DNA from: Desulfobulbaceae bacterium
GTDB lineage: Bacteria > Desulfobacterota > Desulfobulbia > Desulfobulbales > Desulfocapsaceae
Direction of reading: 5' to 3'
Length of the DNA: 64,000 nt
Assembly: GCA_009773475.1 (NCBI GenBank)
Contig: WSXV01000001.1
Span: 62,001 to 126,000 of the forward strand
How positions within the stretch are numbered: position 1 is the first letter of the stretch; each line of letters opens with the position of its first letter. Made by a program: the position numbers and the translations under genes. Under the pieces are notes generated by a model. That model worked only from the letters and a program-made list of their open reading frames with translations. It was not told the DNA's origin and searched no databases. Shown in pieces: positions 45,304 through 52,604 of this stretch.

Positions 45304-46605
45304 ATGCCCCTTTCCCATTATCTGAAAATCTACCCCCTGACCGGCCAGCCGGAGAAACGGCTACTCTTCTCCACTAGAACCGGCGGTCTGGCCATGGTTA
45401 GCGGCGAGGCTCTGGCTGCCATTGAGGACAACAGCGCCAGTCCCGAGCTGACCGCATCTCTGGCCAAACTTTCCATGGTGGTGGACGATCCGGCCCGTGA
45501 GCAGAAAGAGATGGGCGGCTACCTTCAAAAGCTCAATCGCTTGAATCCCAATCTGCGGGTGGCAGTGATCCTGGGCATGGCCTGCAACTTCGCCTGTGTC
45601 TATTGCTACGAGGGCAGCCTCAAGGGGACGGCTGCCATGAGCGACGCCACCGCCGACCAACTGGCGGTCTTTTTGCTGGCCCGGTTCAGCGCTGGCAAAA
45701 AGAAGCGTCTCATCCTGGATTTTTACGGCGGTGAGCCGCTGCTCTATGTTCAGCGCATCATATATCTGGCTGAGCGTCTCAAACCGGCCATCGAGGCGTT
45801 GGGCGGTATTTTTGAGTTTACCCTGGTGAGTAACGGGTCGCTGCTTATCCCAACGGTGGTGGAGGAGCTGGTTGCCCTGGGGCTTCAGAGCGTCAAGGTT
45901 ACCATTGACGGGCCAGCGGCCAATCATAACCACTTCCGCCCCTTTAAGGACGGACGCGGCAGCTGGTCGATCATCGTTGAGAACCTTCTGGCCTGCCGGG
46001 GCCTCTGCCTTATCACCCTGAGCGGCAACTACACCGCCGAGAATCACGCCCTCTTTCCCGCCTTGCTCGATGTCCTGACCGAAAGGGGGTTTGCGCCCGG
46101 CGATTTTGCCAGCGGCCAGTTCTATCCTGTTATGCAGATCAACGATCAGTTTGCAAACCCCGAATTCACCGGCGGTTGCTGCTCTAACGATGATCCCTGG
46201 GTGCACGCCGCCTCGCTGGCCCTGCGCGAGGAGATCATGCAGCGGGGCTTTACCTACCCTAAACTGTATCCAAGTCCCTGCATGGTGGACGTTGATGATG
46301 CTTTTACCGTGGACCATGACGGGACCATCTACAAGTGTGTCGCTCTAATTGGTCACCGGGAGCTGGCTTGTGGCGACATTTGGCGTGGAATGGGCGAGGA
46401 CTGGCGGCAGGCCTGGTGTGTAAATCACTGGAAAAACGAGGCCCAATGCTGTGACTGTGTGTATCTGCCCCTTTGCTTTGGCGGCTGCCGTGCCATGGCC
46501 TTCCAGCGTGACGGCCACATGGCGCAGGTGGACTGCCAGCGCTCGCTGTTTGATGCCACCCTGGAACCGATGCTCCTGCAGGATCTCAAGGTTCGCTATG
46601 GATGA
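45304..46605 (+). CDS. Radical SAM/SPASM peptide maturase
   Basis: A 433-residue enzyme. An N-terminal segment (MPLSHYLKIYP...LLFSTRTGG) precedes the radical SAM motif CNFACVYC (Cys94, Cys98, Cys101) and FYGGEPLL; a C-terminal SPASM region has cysteines in SPCMVD, YKCV, ACGDI, WCVN, CCDCVYLPLCFGGC and DCQRS, ligands for two auxiliary Fe-S clusters. This is the layout of enzymes that cross-link ribosomal peptides. The N-terminus recalls the Geobacter geopeptide-type maturases (from memory, unverified). ATG 45304 lacks a clear ribosome site. The likely substrate is the 42-residue peptide upstream. Confidence 0.9.
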   Translation: MPLSHYLKIYPLTGQPEKRLLFSTRTGGLAMVSGEALAAIEDNSASPELTASLAKLSMVVDDPAREQKEMGGYLQKLNRLNPNLRVAVILGMACNFACVYCYEGSLKGTAAMSDATADQLAVFLLARFSAGKKKRLILDFYGGEPLLYVQRIIYLAERLKPAIEALGGIFEFTLVSNGSLLIPTVVEELVALGLQSVKVTIDGPAANHNHFRPFKDGRGSWSIIVENLLACRGLCLITLSGNYTAENHALFPALLDVLTERGFAPGDFASGQFYPVMQINDQFANPEFTGGCCSNDDPWVHAASLALREEIMQRGFTYPKLYPSPCMVDVDDAFTVDHDGTIYKCVALIGHRELACGDIWRGMGEDWRQAWCVNHWKNEAQCCDCVYLPLCFGGCRAMAFQRDGHMAQVDCQRSLFDATLEPMLLQDLKVRYG

Positions 46606-46770
46606 GATCCTGCCGCTCACTTCTCCCCGGGGCTAAGCTCAGCACCCCGGCCGCCCCTGTCTGGTTGAATCATCGTCTGCCGTTCCTTCTCCCCTTTGGT
46701 CTCCACCCCACTCTCCTTCGCAGAGTATTCAGATCCTGTTATTTGTTCCCTTTCGTACAAAATAAAACTT

Positions 46771-46806
46771 GACTCAGCTCCGAGGACTCATTAGTTTTGA
46801 GACTCA
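46771..46806 (+). promoter_or_regulatory. Threefold GACTCA promoter region of the PerR-like gene
   Basis: GACTCA occurs at 46771, 46785 and 46801. The first is part of TTGACT (46770-46775), and TAGTTT sits 17 bases on (46793-46798), so the repeats overlap a plausible promoter and could be an operator. Low certainty. The rest of the gap 46606-46770 shows nothing notable. Confidence 0.35.
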
Positions 46807-46825
46807 TTCCTGATAAGGAGCCGAG

Positions 46826-47479
46826 ATGGTATGCCGAAGGACCAGTCAGCGAGAACTGATTTTACAAGAATTGCAGCAAAACAGGCAACATATGACCGCT
46901 GATGAGCTCTATGGGCTGGTCAGGAAAAAAATGCCGAAGATCAGTCTGGCCACGGTGTATCGGAATCTGGAATTTCTGGTGGAGAGCGGGGTGATAGGCA
47001 GGCTGGAGAGTCGTGGGCGGCAGATGCGTTTTGACTACGACCCGGGTGTCCATGACCATGTTACCTGTGTGAAATGCCATCGGGTAGAGAATGTGAGTTT
47101 AGGAAAGGAAAAGGAAAATTATCCTTCACATGATGTGGCGGATGGGTATACAATAACAGGATACCGGATCGAATTTGCGGGACTGTGTCCCCGGTGTCAG
47201 ACAGAAAAACAAGAAAAACAGGGAGACGAAACGATGGGATGTGGATGCGCATGCAGTTGCAAAAAATCAGAACTTACCGACGAGCAGAAGCAGGTATTAC
47301 AGGCCATGGCCAATTGTGTTGGCGCCTGCGCGGCCAAAGATATTGCGGCAGCGACAGGGCTTGATGCCAAGGTCGTGAGCAACCGGGTGACGGATCTGAA
47401 GAAAAAGGGCTATGTGGACAGCCCCGAGCGCTGCCGCTATGGCATTACCGAAGAAGGCCGGGCCGCAATAAAGAATTGA
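46826..47479 (+). CDS. PerR/Fur-family regulator fused to a second Cys-rich winged-helix domain
   Basis: A 217-residue protein. Residues 1-130 are a Fur/PerR repressor: TADELYGLVRKKMPKISLATVYRNLEFLVESGV is the DNA-binding helix region, HDHVTCVKC and GLCPRC supply metal-site cysteines. After QGDET comes MGCGCACSCKKSELT and a second winged helix (KDIAAATGLDAKVVSNRVTDLKKKGYV) to the end. The second part starts at an internal ATG (47234) behind AGGGAGACG, so it may also be made separately. The position ahead of peroxiredoxin and superoxide reductase supports peroxide/oxygen control. AAGGAG precedes ATG 46826. Confidence 0.87.
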   Translation: MVCRRTSQRELILQELQQNRQHMTADELYGLVRKKMPKISLATVYRNLEFLVESGVIGRLESRGRQMRFDYDPGVHDHVTCVKCHRVENVSLGKEKENYPSHDVADGYTITGYRIEFAGLCPRCQTEKQEKQGDETMGCGCACSCKKSELTDEQKQVLQAMANCVGACAAKDIAAATGLDAKVVSNRVTDLKKKGYVDSPERCRYGITEEGRAAIKN

Positions 47480-47543
47480 GCCGCCTTGCCCCGTATGCTT
47501 CGGCAATCATTTATCAATGAATCAAAAAAAAGGAATGAATAGT

Positions 47544-48167
47544 ATGGACACCCCTGTAATCGAATCAATCAGACAGCCCCTGGTAACCAATGAAGCCCCT
47601 GATTTTAAGGCCATTGCCGTGATGCCGGACAACTCTTTCAAAGAGGGGTTCACCCTCTCTTCCCTGCGTGGCAAGTATGTCCTCCTCTTTTTTTATCCAC
47701 TCGACTTCACCTTTGTCTGTCCCTCCGAGATCCTCGCTTTTAATCGGGCCCTGGGTCAGTTCAAGGAGCGGAACTGTGAGGTGGTGGGTGTTTCCATGGA
47801 TTCCCACTTTACCCACCTTGCCTGGAAAAATACGGCCATCAACGATGGCGGCATCGGTGATATCCAATTTCCCCTTGTCGCCGATCTGGACAAGAGCATA
47901 GCCCGGAGTTACGGGGTCCTACTGCCCATGGGCATTGCCCTGCGCGGGCTCTTTCTCATTGACAGGGATGGTGTTATCCGCAGTCAGGTGGTGAATGACC
48001 TGCCCCTGGGACGCAGTGTTGATGAGGCCTTGCGAGTTCTTGACGCCCTGCAGTTTACCGAAGAGCATGGCGATGTCTGTCCAGCCAACTGGAAAAAAGG
48101 GGACGATGCGATGACCCCCACATCAGCCGGTGTGGCCCGTTATCTCAGCGAACACGCCAATGATTGA
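47544..48167 (+). CDS. 2-Cys peroxiredoxin (AhpC/Prx1 type)
   Basis: A 207-residue thiol peroxidase. The peroxidatic cysteine lies in PLDFTFVCPSEI near residue 51 and the resolving cysteine in GDVCPANW near residue 172, with a C-terminal tail GVARYLSEH in place of the YF motif. It reduces H2O2 and organic peroxides. I choose ATG 47544 (MDTPVIES) because AAAAGGA is well spaced for it; ATG 47517 and 47535 are in frame. It follows the PerR-like gene and is the probable target of that repressor. Confidence 0.93.
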   Translation: MDTPVIESIRQPLVTNEAPDFKAIAVMPDNSFKEGFTLSSLRGKYVLLFFYPLDFTFVCPSEILAFNRALGQFKERNCEVVGVSMDSHFTHLAWKNTAINDGGIGDIQFPLVADLDKSIARSYGVLLPMGIALRGLFLIDRDGVIRSQVVNDLPLGRSVDEALRVLDALQFTEEHGDVCPANWKKGDDAMTPTSAGVARYLSEHAND

Positions 48168-48315
48168 TGGTCTTTTTGCCCTGGTTGACGTGAGCTGTTG
48201 AGTGAATAGAGTGATGTACGCGAGAGTATTTGGCCAATGGGGCAATGACTGATGAAGGGAAAAGCTATTTGAGAGTCCTTCCTGGAAGTAAACAACATTT
48301 TAAGGAGACATGAAC

Positions 48316-48690
48316 ATGGCAACAAAATTGGAAATTTATAAATGCAATATCTGTGGAAATATCGTCGAGGTTCTTCATGCAGGCGGCGGGGAGCTGGTCT
48401 GTTGCGGCGCGCCCATGGTTCTTATGGACGAGAACACCGTCGATGCCGCCAAGGAAAAGCATGTTCCAGTGATTACCAAGGTGGATGGGGGCTATAAGGT
48501 GAATGTCGGCAGCGTGGCCCATCCCATGGAGGAGAAACATTATATCCAGTGGATCGAGTTGATCGCCGGAGATGCCTGTTATCGTCAATTCTTGAAGCCC
48601 GGCGATGCGCCGGAGGCCTTTTTTGCAATTAAGGCAGACACGGTTACCGCCAGGGAGTATTGCAACCTCCATGGCGCATGGAAGGCGTAA
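48316..48690 (+). CDS. dfx: Desulfoferrodoxin (superoxide reductase)
   Basis: A 124-residue two-centre superoxide reductase. The N-terminal desulforedoxin-like site uses the cysteines of YKCNICG and LVCCGAP; the catalytic centre uses histidines in EKHVPVI, GSVAHPM and KHYIQW plus Cys/His in CNLHGAW. It reduces superoxide to peroxide with electrons from rubredoxin, encoded next. ATG 48316 sits 8 bases after GGAG; ATG 48310 is too close to it. Confidence 0.95.
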   Translation: MATKLEIYKCNICGNIVEVLHAGGGELVCCGAPMVLMDENTVDAAKEKHVPVITKVDGGYKVNVGSVAHPMEEKHYIQWIELIAGDACYRQFLKPGDAPEAFFAIKADTVTAREYCNLHGAWKA

Positions 48691-48784
48691 TCCTTTCCTG
48701 AGGCGGCAAGCAATAAACAACCAGTGTTAATAAAGAGCCTGCAAGGGATGACACGTGTGGCTGGTCCCCGGGCAGGAGTGCCGG

Positions 48785-48808
48785 CCTTATCCCGTTTATC
48801 GGGGGTTG
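48785..48808 (+). repeat. Repeat A, short relic
   Basis: CCTTATCCCGTTTATCGGGGG corresponds to the 3' hairpin of repeat A (CTTATCCCGTTCATCGGGG) with one changed base; the long hairpin is absent. Confidence 0.55.
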
Positions 48809-48877
48809 GTTCTTGATGGAGTTAGGCTGGTTTATGGTGAGACAATTTCTGATTTATCGTCAAAGGAGGAAGAGTAT

Positions 48878-49288
48878 ATGGCAGCACCAGAGGAAATGTA
48901 TCAGTGTCAGACCGTCAATTGCGGGTATATCTACAATCCCGATAAAGGTGATCGGAAGGGAAAGATAGAGAAAGGTACGCTCTTCAAAGATCTCCCCGAA
49001 GACTGGCATTGTCCGGTGTGCGGGGCAAGCAAGAAGGCGTTCAAGCCTCTGATGGGACCGGGGTCGGTGCAGGCGGAAAATACGAAAACGCAGGAAACTC
49101 CTGCACAATCTTCAGGGAGTACAGGGACCATGCAAAAATATCGATGCAACATTTGTGGCTATGTTTATGATCCGGAAAAGGGCGAACCTGCGGCAGGGAT
49201 CGCTGCCGGAACTGCTTTTGAAGATGTTCCCGAGAGTTATGAGTGTCCGGTGTGCGGGGCGGCAAAGGACGATTTTACCGCTGTTTAG
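48878..49288 (+). CDS. Di-rubredoxin with one non-standard site
   Basis: A 136-residue protein with two rubredoxin domains joined by a Gly/Thr/Gln-rich linker (residues 55-82). Domain 1 has [11 protein letters not shown] and HCPVCGAS: the first pair is spaced C-x4-C instead of C-x2-C, as in Desulfovibrio Rd2-type rubredoxins. Domain 2 is canonical, CNICGYVYD and ECPVCGAA. It should carry electrons to desulfoferrodoxin and the flavodiiron protein. ATG 48878 follows AAAGGAGGA; a longer frame from 48755 has no support. The TAG stop is the first part of repeat B copy 8. Confidence 0.93.
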   Translation: MAAPEEMYQCQTVNCGYIYNPDKGDRKGKIEKGTLFKDLPEDWHCPVCGASKKAFKPLMGPGSVQAENTKTQETPAQSSGSTGTMQKYRCNICGYVYDPEKGEPAAGIAAGTAFEDVPESYECPVCGAAKDDFTAV

Positions 49289-49537
49289 GAGCCGTTACGA
49301 AGTTTCCGAATTCTTAATCAAGCGTTCCATATCCGGCTTGTTTTAGGAAAGAAAACTCCCCTCCCTCGACGGGAGGGGTTGGGGGTGGGTGAAGCTGCAA
49401 TGAGCCGTTTTCATGGGTTATTCCCCCCCACCCTGACCCTCCCCCGCCAAGGGGGAGGGAATTTCTGGAAATTTCATGTTTGATTTGGAAATGGAATAAC
49501 ATGGCCGTTTATGTCTCTTTTCGTTACAGCGGCTTAG
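49285..49537 (+). repeat. Repeat B-related element, copy 8, with G/C-rich hairpins inside
   Basis: Ends TTAGGAGCCGTTACGAAG (49285-49302) and CGTTACAGCGGCTTAG (to 49537) are inverted relative to each other. Inside are repeat C copy 3 (49357-49389, CTCCC/GGGAG then GGTTGGGGGTGGG) and a second hairpin CCTCCCCC/GGGGGAGG (about 49438-49460). The left end supplies the rubredoxin stop codon. There is no gene in the gap to 49647. Confidence 0.72.
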
Positions 49538-49647
49538 TGCCTGACAGGACAGCCTGAGTTCGACTATCAAATCAGTTATGGGACAGTGTGATATGGTGTT
49601 CCATAACTGATTTATTTTTACGTTTGTTTAGAGAAAGGGATTATCGA

Positions 49648-49998
49648 ATGTCGCGAAAAATTCTGCTGGTCGCCTTTCAGGGGCAAGCCATGTGCTTTAT
49701 CCATGTTTTGCTCAATGGCCTGGAGCTTGCGGCAAAGGGACATCTGTGCAAAATTATCATTGAGGGCGAGGCGACCAAACTGATCCCCGAGATCAGCCAG
49801 GATGGCCACTTCCTCAATGGTCTCTATCGGCAGATGCTTGAAAAAGGCCTGCTCGAAGGGGTGTGCCATGCCTGCTCTGCCAAGATGCAGGTGCTGGAAG
49901 CTGTTACAAATGCAGGCCTTCCCCTCCTTGATGACATGTCAGGGCACCCGGGAATGGCTAACTATATTGAACAAGGATTTGAAATTATCAATTTCTGA
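49648..49998 (+). CDS. DsrE-like cytoplasmic protein
   Basis: A 116-residue alpha/beta protein beginning MSRKILLVAFQGQAMCFIHVLLNGLEL, with IIEGEATKLIPEI, GVCHACSAKMQVLEAV and LLDDMSGHPGMANYIEQGF. It resembles the DsrE/DsrF-like family linked to sulfur handling, with a CxxC pair that could be redox active. ATG 49648 follows GAAAGGGA. It ends 15 bases before the flavodiiron gene, so both are probably on one message. Confidence 0.82.
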   Translation: MSRKILLVAFQGQAMCFIHVLLNGLELAAKGHLCKIIIEGEATKLIPEISQDGHFLNGLYRQMLEKGLLEGVCHACSAKMQVLEAVTNAGLPLLDDMSGHPGMANYIEQGFEIINF

Positions 49999-50013
49999 CA
50001 GGAGGGTAGGACG

Positions 50014-51207
50014 TTGAATCCAATTAAGATCGCTGAAAATATTTACTGGGTAGGGGCTGTGGATTGGGATGTCCGTGATTTTCATGGATATTCCACGAAT
50101 AGAGGCTCCACATATAATGCCTTTTTGATCATGGGAGAAAAGATTACCCTCATCGATACGGTCAAAAAGTCGATGAAGGCTGATCTTATTGCCCGTATCA
50201 GCGAAATTGTTGATCCTGAGAAGATTGATTATATCGTGGTGAACCATGTTGAGATGGATCACTCCGGTTCTCTGCCGGATATGGTCGAATTGATTAAGCC
50301 GGAGAAGATTTTCTGCTCCACCATGGGTCAGAAGGCGCTGCTTCAGCATTTTCACTGCGAAGACTGGCCCTATGAGGTGGTCGTGCCGGGGCAGGACCTT
50401 GATCTCGGCGGGAAAACCCTGTCGTTTATTGAGACCCGTATGCTCCATTGGCCGGATTCCATGTTCACCTATGTGAAAGAGGACAAGCTCCTTTTCTCCA
50501 GTGACGCCTTCGGTATGCATCTTGGCACCAGTGAGCGTTTTGACGATCAGATTGATCCATCCATTCTGATCGAGGAGTTGACCAAGTATTACGCCAATAT
50601 CCTGACCCTTTACTCACCATTGGTGAAAAAGCTGATTGCCAAGATTAAGGAGAGCGGCCTTGAGATCAAGATGATTGCCCCGGATCACGGCGTGATCTGG
50701 CGGTCAAACCCGATGATGGCCATTGACGCCTATGATCGCTGGAGCCGCAATGAGGGCAAGGGCAATGCCGTGATCATCTATGACACCATGTGGCATTCCA
50801 CCGAATTGATGGCCAAGGAAGTCGCCAATGGTCTGCAGGATGAAGGGATCTCGGTGAAGCTCTACAATCTCCGCTATAACCACCGCAGCGATGTCATGAA
50901 AGAGGTCCTCGATGCCAGCGCCATTATTCTTGGCTGTCCGACCCTGAATAACGGTCTGCTGCCGAGAATGGCTGGCTTCCTTATGTATATGCGCGGCCTG
51001 CGCCCAACCAACAAGATCGGCGCCGCCTTCGGTTCCTTCGGCTGGTCGGGTGAGGCGGTGAAGCTGCTCAATGAGGCCATGACCGAGATGAAGTTTGATC
51101 TCATCGATGATGGCATCAAGGTGAAATATGTCCCTGAAACCAGTGACCTGGCCAACTGTGCGGCCCTTGGCCATAAGATTGGTCAGGCCTTGAAGGCGAA
51201 GCAGTAA
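50014..51207 (+). CDS. Flavodiiron protein (rubredoxin:oxygen oxidoreductase)
   Basis: A 397-residue soluble oxygen reductase. The N-terminal metallo-beta-lactamase domain has the diiron motif NHVEMDHSG (residues 79-87) and further ligands in SDAFGMH and APDHGVIW. The C-terminal flavodoxin domain binds FMN (IIYDTMWHSTELMA, GCPTLNNGLLP, AFGSFGWSGEAV). It reduces O2 (or NO) to water with rubredoxin electrons. TTG 50014 is the start, behind AGGAGGG. The neighbouring di-rubredoxin gene supplies the likely donor. Confidence 0.96.
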   Translation: MNPIKIAENIYWVGAVDWDVRDFHGYSTNRGSTYNAFLIMGEKITLIDTVKKSMKADLIARISEIVDPEKIDYIVVNHVEMDHSGSLPDMVELIKPEKIFCSTMGQKALLQHFHCEDWPYEVVVPGQDLDLGGKTLSFIETRMLHWPDSMFTYVKEDKLLFSSDAFGMHLGTSERFDDQIDPSILIEELTKYYANILTLYSPLVKKLIAKIKESGLEIKMIAPDHGVIWRSNPMMAIDAYDRWSRNEGKGNAVIIYDTMWHSTELMAKEVANGLQDEGISVKLYNLRYNHRSDVMKEVLDASAIILGCPTLNNGLLPRMAGFLMYMRGLRPTNKIGAAFGSFGWSGEAVKLLNEAMTEMKFDLIDDGIKVKYVPETSDLANCAALGHKIGQALKAKQ

Positions 51208-51274
51208 GGGGATATCGCTTGTGGGACCCTTCTGTGCCTTTGGAAAATGGAGGAGTGCCTGGACGTTCATGGGA

Positions 51275-51322
51275 GGAAATCAGAAAAGAGGTGCAAGCAC
51301 CGACTGTCTGATTTCCTTTTTT
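51275..51322 (+). terminator. Rho-independent terminator after the flavodiiron gene
   Basis: GGAAATCAGA (51275-51284) pairs with TCTGATTTCC (51307-51316), with an inner GGTGC/GCACC hairpin, followed by TTTTTT. Confidence 0.85.
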
Positions 51323-51399
51323 GTTGTGCAAACCGCAGAAAGTCTGGTTGCTGAAAAACTTGAATTGCGTAGCAATATAAACTGGAGGAAAAATACAGC

Positions 51400-51723
51400 A
51401 TGAAAATCCATGTAGATAAAAATATTGTCGAATTTTTTCCGGAGAATGAGCAGGAGACGGCGTCCATGGAAACCCTGTGGCGCAAGGTTGTGGATTGTGC
51501 CCGGGAGAATAAGCGGATGACGGCCATTGGCGAATATATTCCACAAAAGCTGAATCTGGCCAGATTTGTCATTGAAGGCGTTCCCGGGGCCACCACTTAC
51601 ACCGAGGACAAGGCCGCTGAAGAGTGCACAGTGATCTGCACCACCTGTAATAAATATATGCATCTCCAAGGGGGAGACGCAGTCCCGGTCTGTTGCGGAC
51701 GCCCCATGGAAACGGCGGATTGA
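51400..51723 (+). CDS. Small protein with desulforedoxin-like C-terminal cysteines
   Basis: A 107-residue protein. The N-terminal two thirds (KNIVEFFPEN...LWRKVVDCARENKRM...PQKLNLARFVIEG) is not recognised. The C-terminus CTTCNKYMHLQGGDAVPVCCGRPM has the C-x2-C and CC spacing of desulforedoxin-type iron or zinc sites, nearly the same as in the desulfoferrodoxin upstream. It could be a small redox or metal protein of the oxygen-defence set. A GGAGG site precedes ATG 51400; a terminator separates it from the flavodiiron gene. Confidence 0.78.
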   Translation: MKIHVDKNIVEFFPENEQETASMETLWRKVVDCARENKRMTAIGEYIPQKLNLARFVIEGVPGATTYTEDKAAEECTVICTTCNKYMHLQGGDAVPVCCGRPMETAD

Positions 51724-51738
51724 AGGGAGAGCGAAGGC

Positions 51739-52245
51739 GTGGATAATCAACCGGCCAACGAGATTGTGCAGATTGTAGATCGGGAAAACCAAGTGACGGG
51801 CGCCCTTCCCCGTCATTGCATGCGCAGTCAGGGCCTTATCCATCGGGCATGCTATATCCTGGTTTTTAATCAGCAGGAAGAGCTTTTTGTGCAGAAAAGA
51901 ACCACCAGCAAGGATATCTATCCCGGATACTGGGATGTGGCCGCCGGTGGTGTGGTGCTGGCCGGAGAATCCTATGAGCAGTCGGCATCCCGGGAACTGA
52001 CGGAGGAACTCGGGGTTTCCGGGGTTCCTCTGTTGCCCCTTTTTGACCATTATTTTGAGGATGCGGGCAACCGTGTCTGGGGCCGGATTTTTCGCTGTAC
52101 CCATGATGGTCCCTTCGTCCTGCAGCCCGAAGAGATTGACGACGGGCTGTTTATGACCGTGCCTCAGGTATTTGAGCGCAGTCTGCAGGAACCCTTCACC
52201 CCTGATGGAATCCGTATTCTGCGTCAAATCTTCGATTATTCCTGA
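51739..52245 (+). CDS. Nudix hydrolase (YfcD/IDI-like)
   Basis: A 168-residue Nudix protein. The Nudix box runs from GGVVLAGESYE to RELTEELGV (near residues 73-96), with the substrate loop EEIDDGLFMT and VQKRTTSKDIYPGYWDVAAGG, a pattern shared with the isopentenyl-diphosphate isomerase/YfcD subgroup. The substrate is open. GTG 51739 follows AGGGAGAG. It lies 15 bases after the preceding gene, so probably co-transcribed. Confidence 0.9.
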   Translation: MDNQPANEIVQIVDRENQVTGALPRHCMRSQGLIHRACYILVFNQQEELFVQKRTTSKDIYPGYWDVAAGGVVLAGESYEQSASRELTEELGVSGVPLLPLFDHYFEDAGNRVWGRIFRCTHDGPFVLQPEEIDDGLFMTVPQVFERSLQEPFTPDGIRILRQIFDYS

Positions 52246-52604
52246 GCTTTTCTCGGATTTTTTGAAAGTATATCAGTTTCTTAGTCTGATGCTTCTCCCT
52301 GTCAAGGGCAGAGCCTTGTCTTGAAGGCATGCTCTGCCATCATTTCTTCTCTTCCCTCAGCAGTAACCAGTCGATATCGGATCGTGTGCCGGCCTGGCTG
52401 GCGGTGACTCAGTCATCATACAGGCAGGCTTGGCCGTGGTTCTCGCGCCAACCCCGCTAATAGTCTCGAATTTCCACCCTGATCGTGGTATATTGGGGCT
52501 AATTTTTTCCTCGCGTAGCAAAGGCGTCCGGATTTTCTTGAATCATCGTAAGCACAGAGAGAATTCGCCAGTTCGCCAAATTTAACTGTAGTAGAAGGTA
52601 TTGC
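52246..52604. other. Intergenic region before the helicase gene
   Basis: About 360 bases without a gene. A perfect 8-base hairpin GGCAGAGC/GCTCTGCC lies at 52307-52338, without a T-run. The stretch before the helicase (52490-52600) could be a long leader, as is frequent for RNA helicase genes, but no specific element is recognised. Confidence 0.35.

Noticed and set aside
48755-48877. Upstream extension of the di-rubredoxin frame
   Set aside because: It runs through a repeat A relic, whereas ATG 48878 has a strong AAGGAGGA site and begins the first rubredoxin domain.
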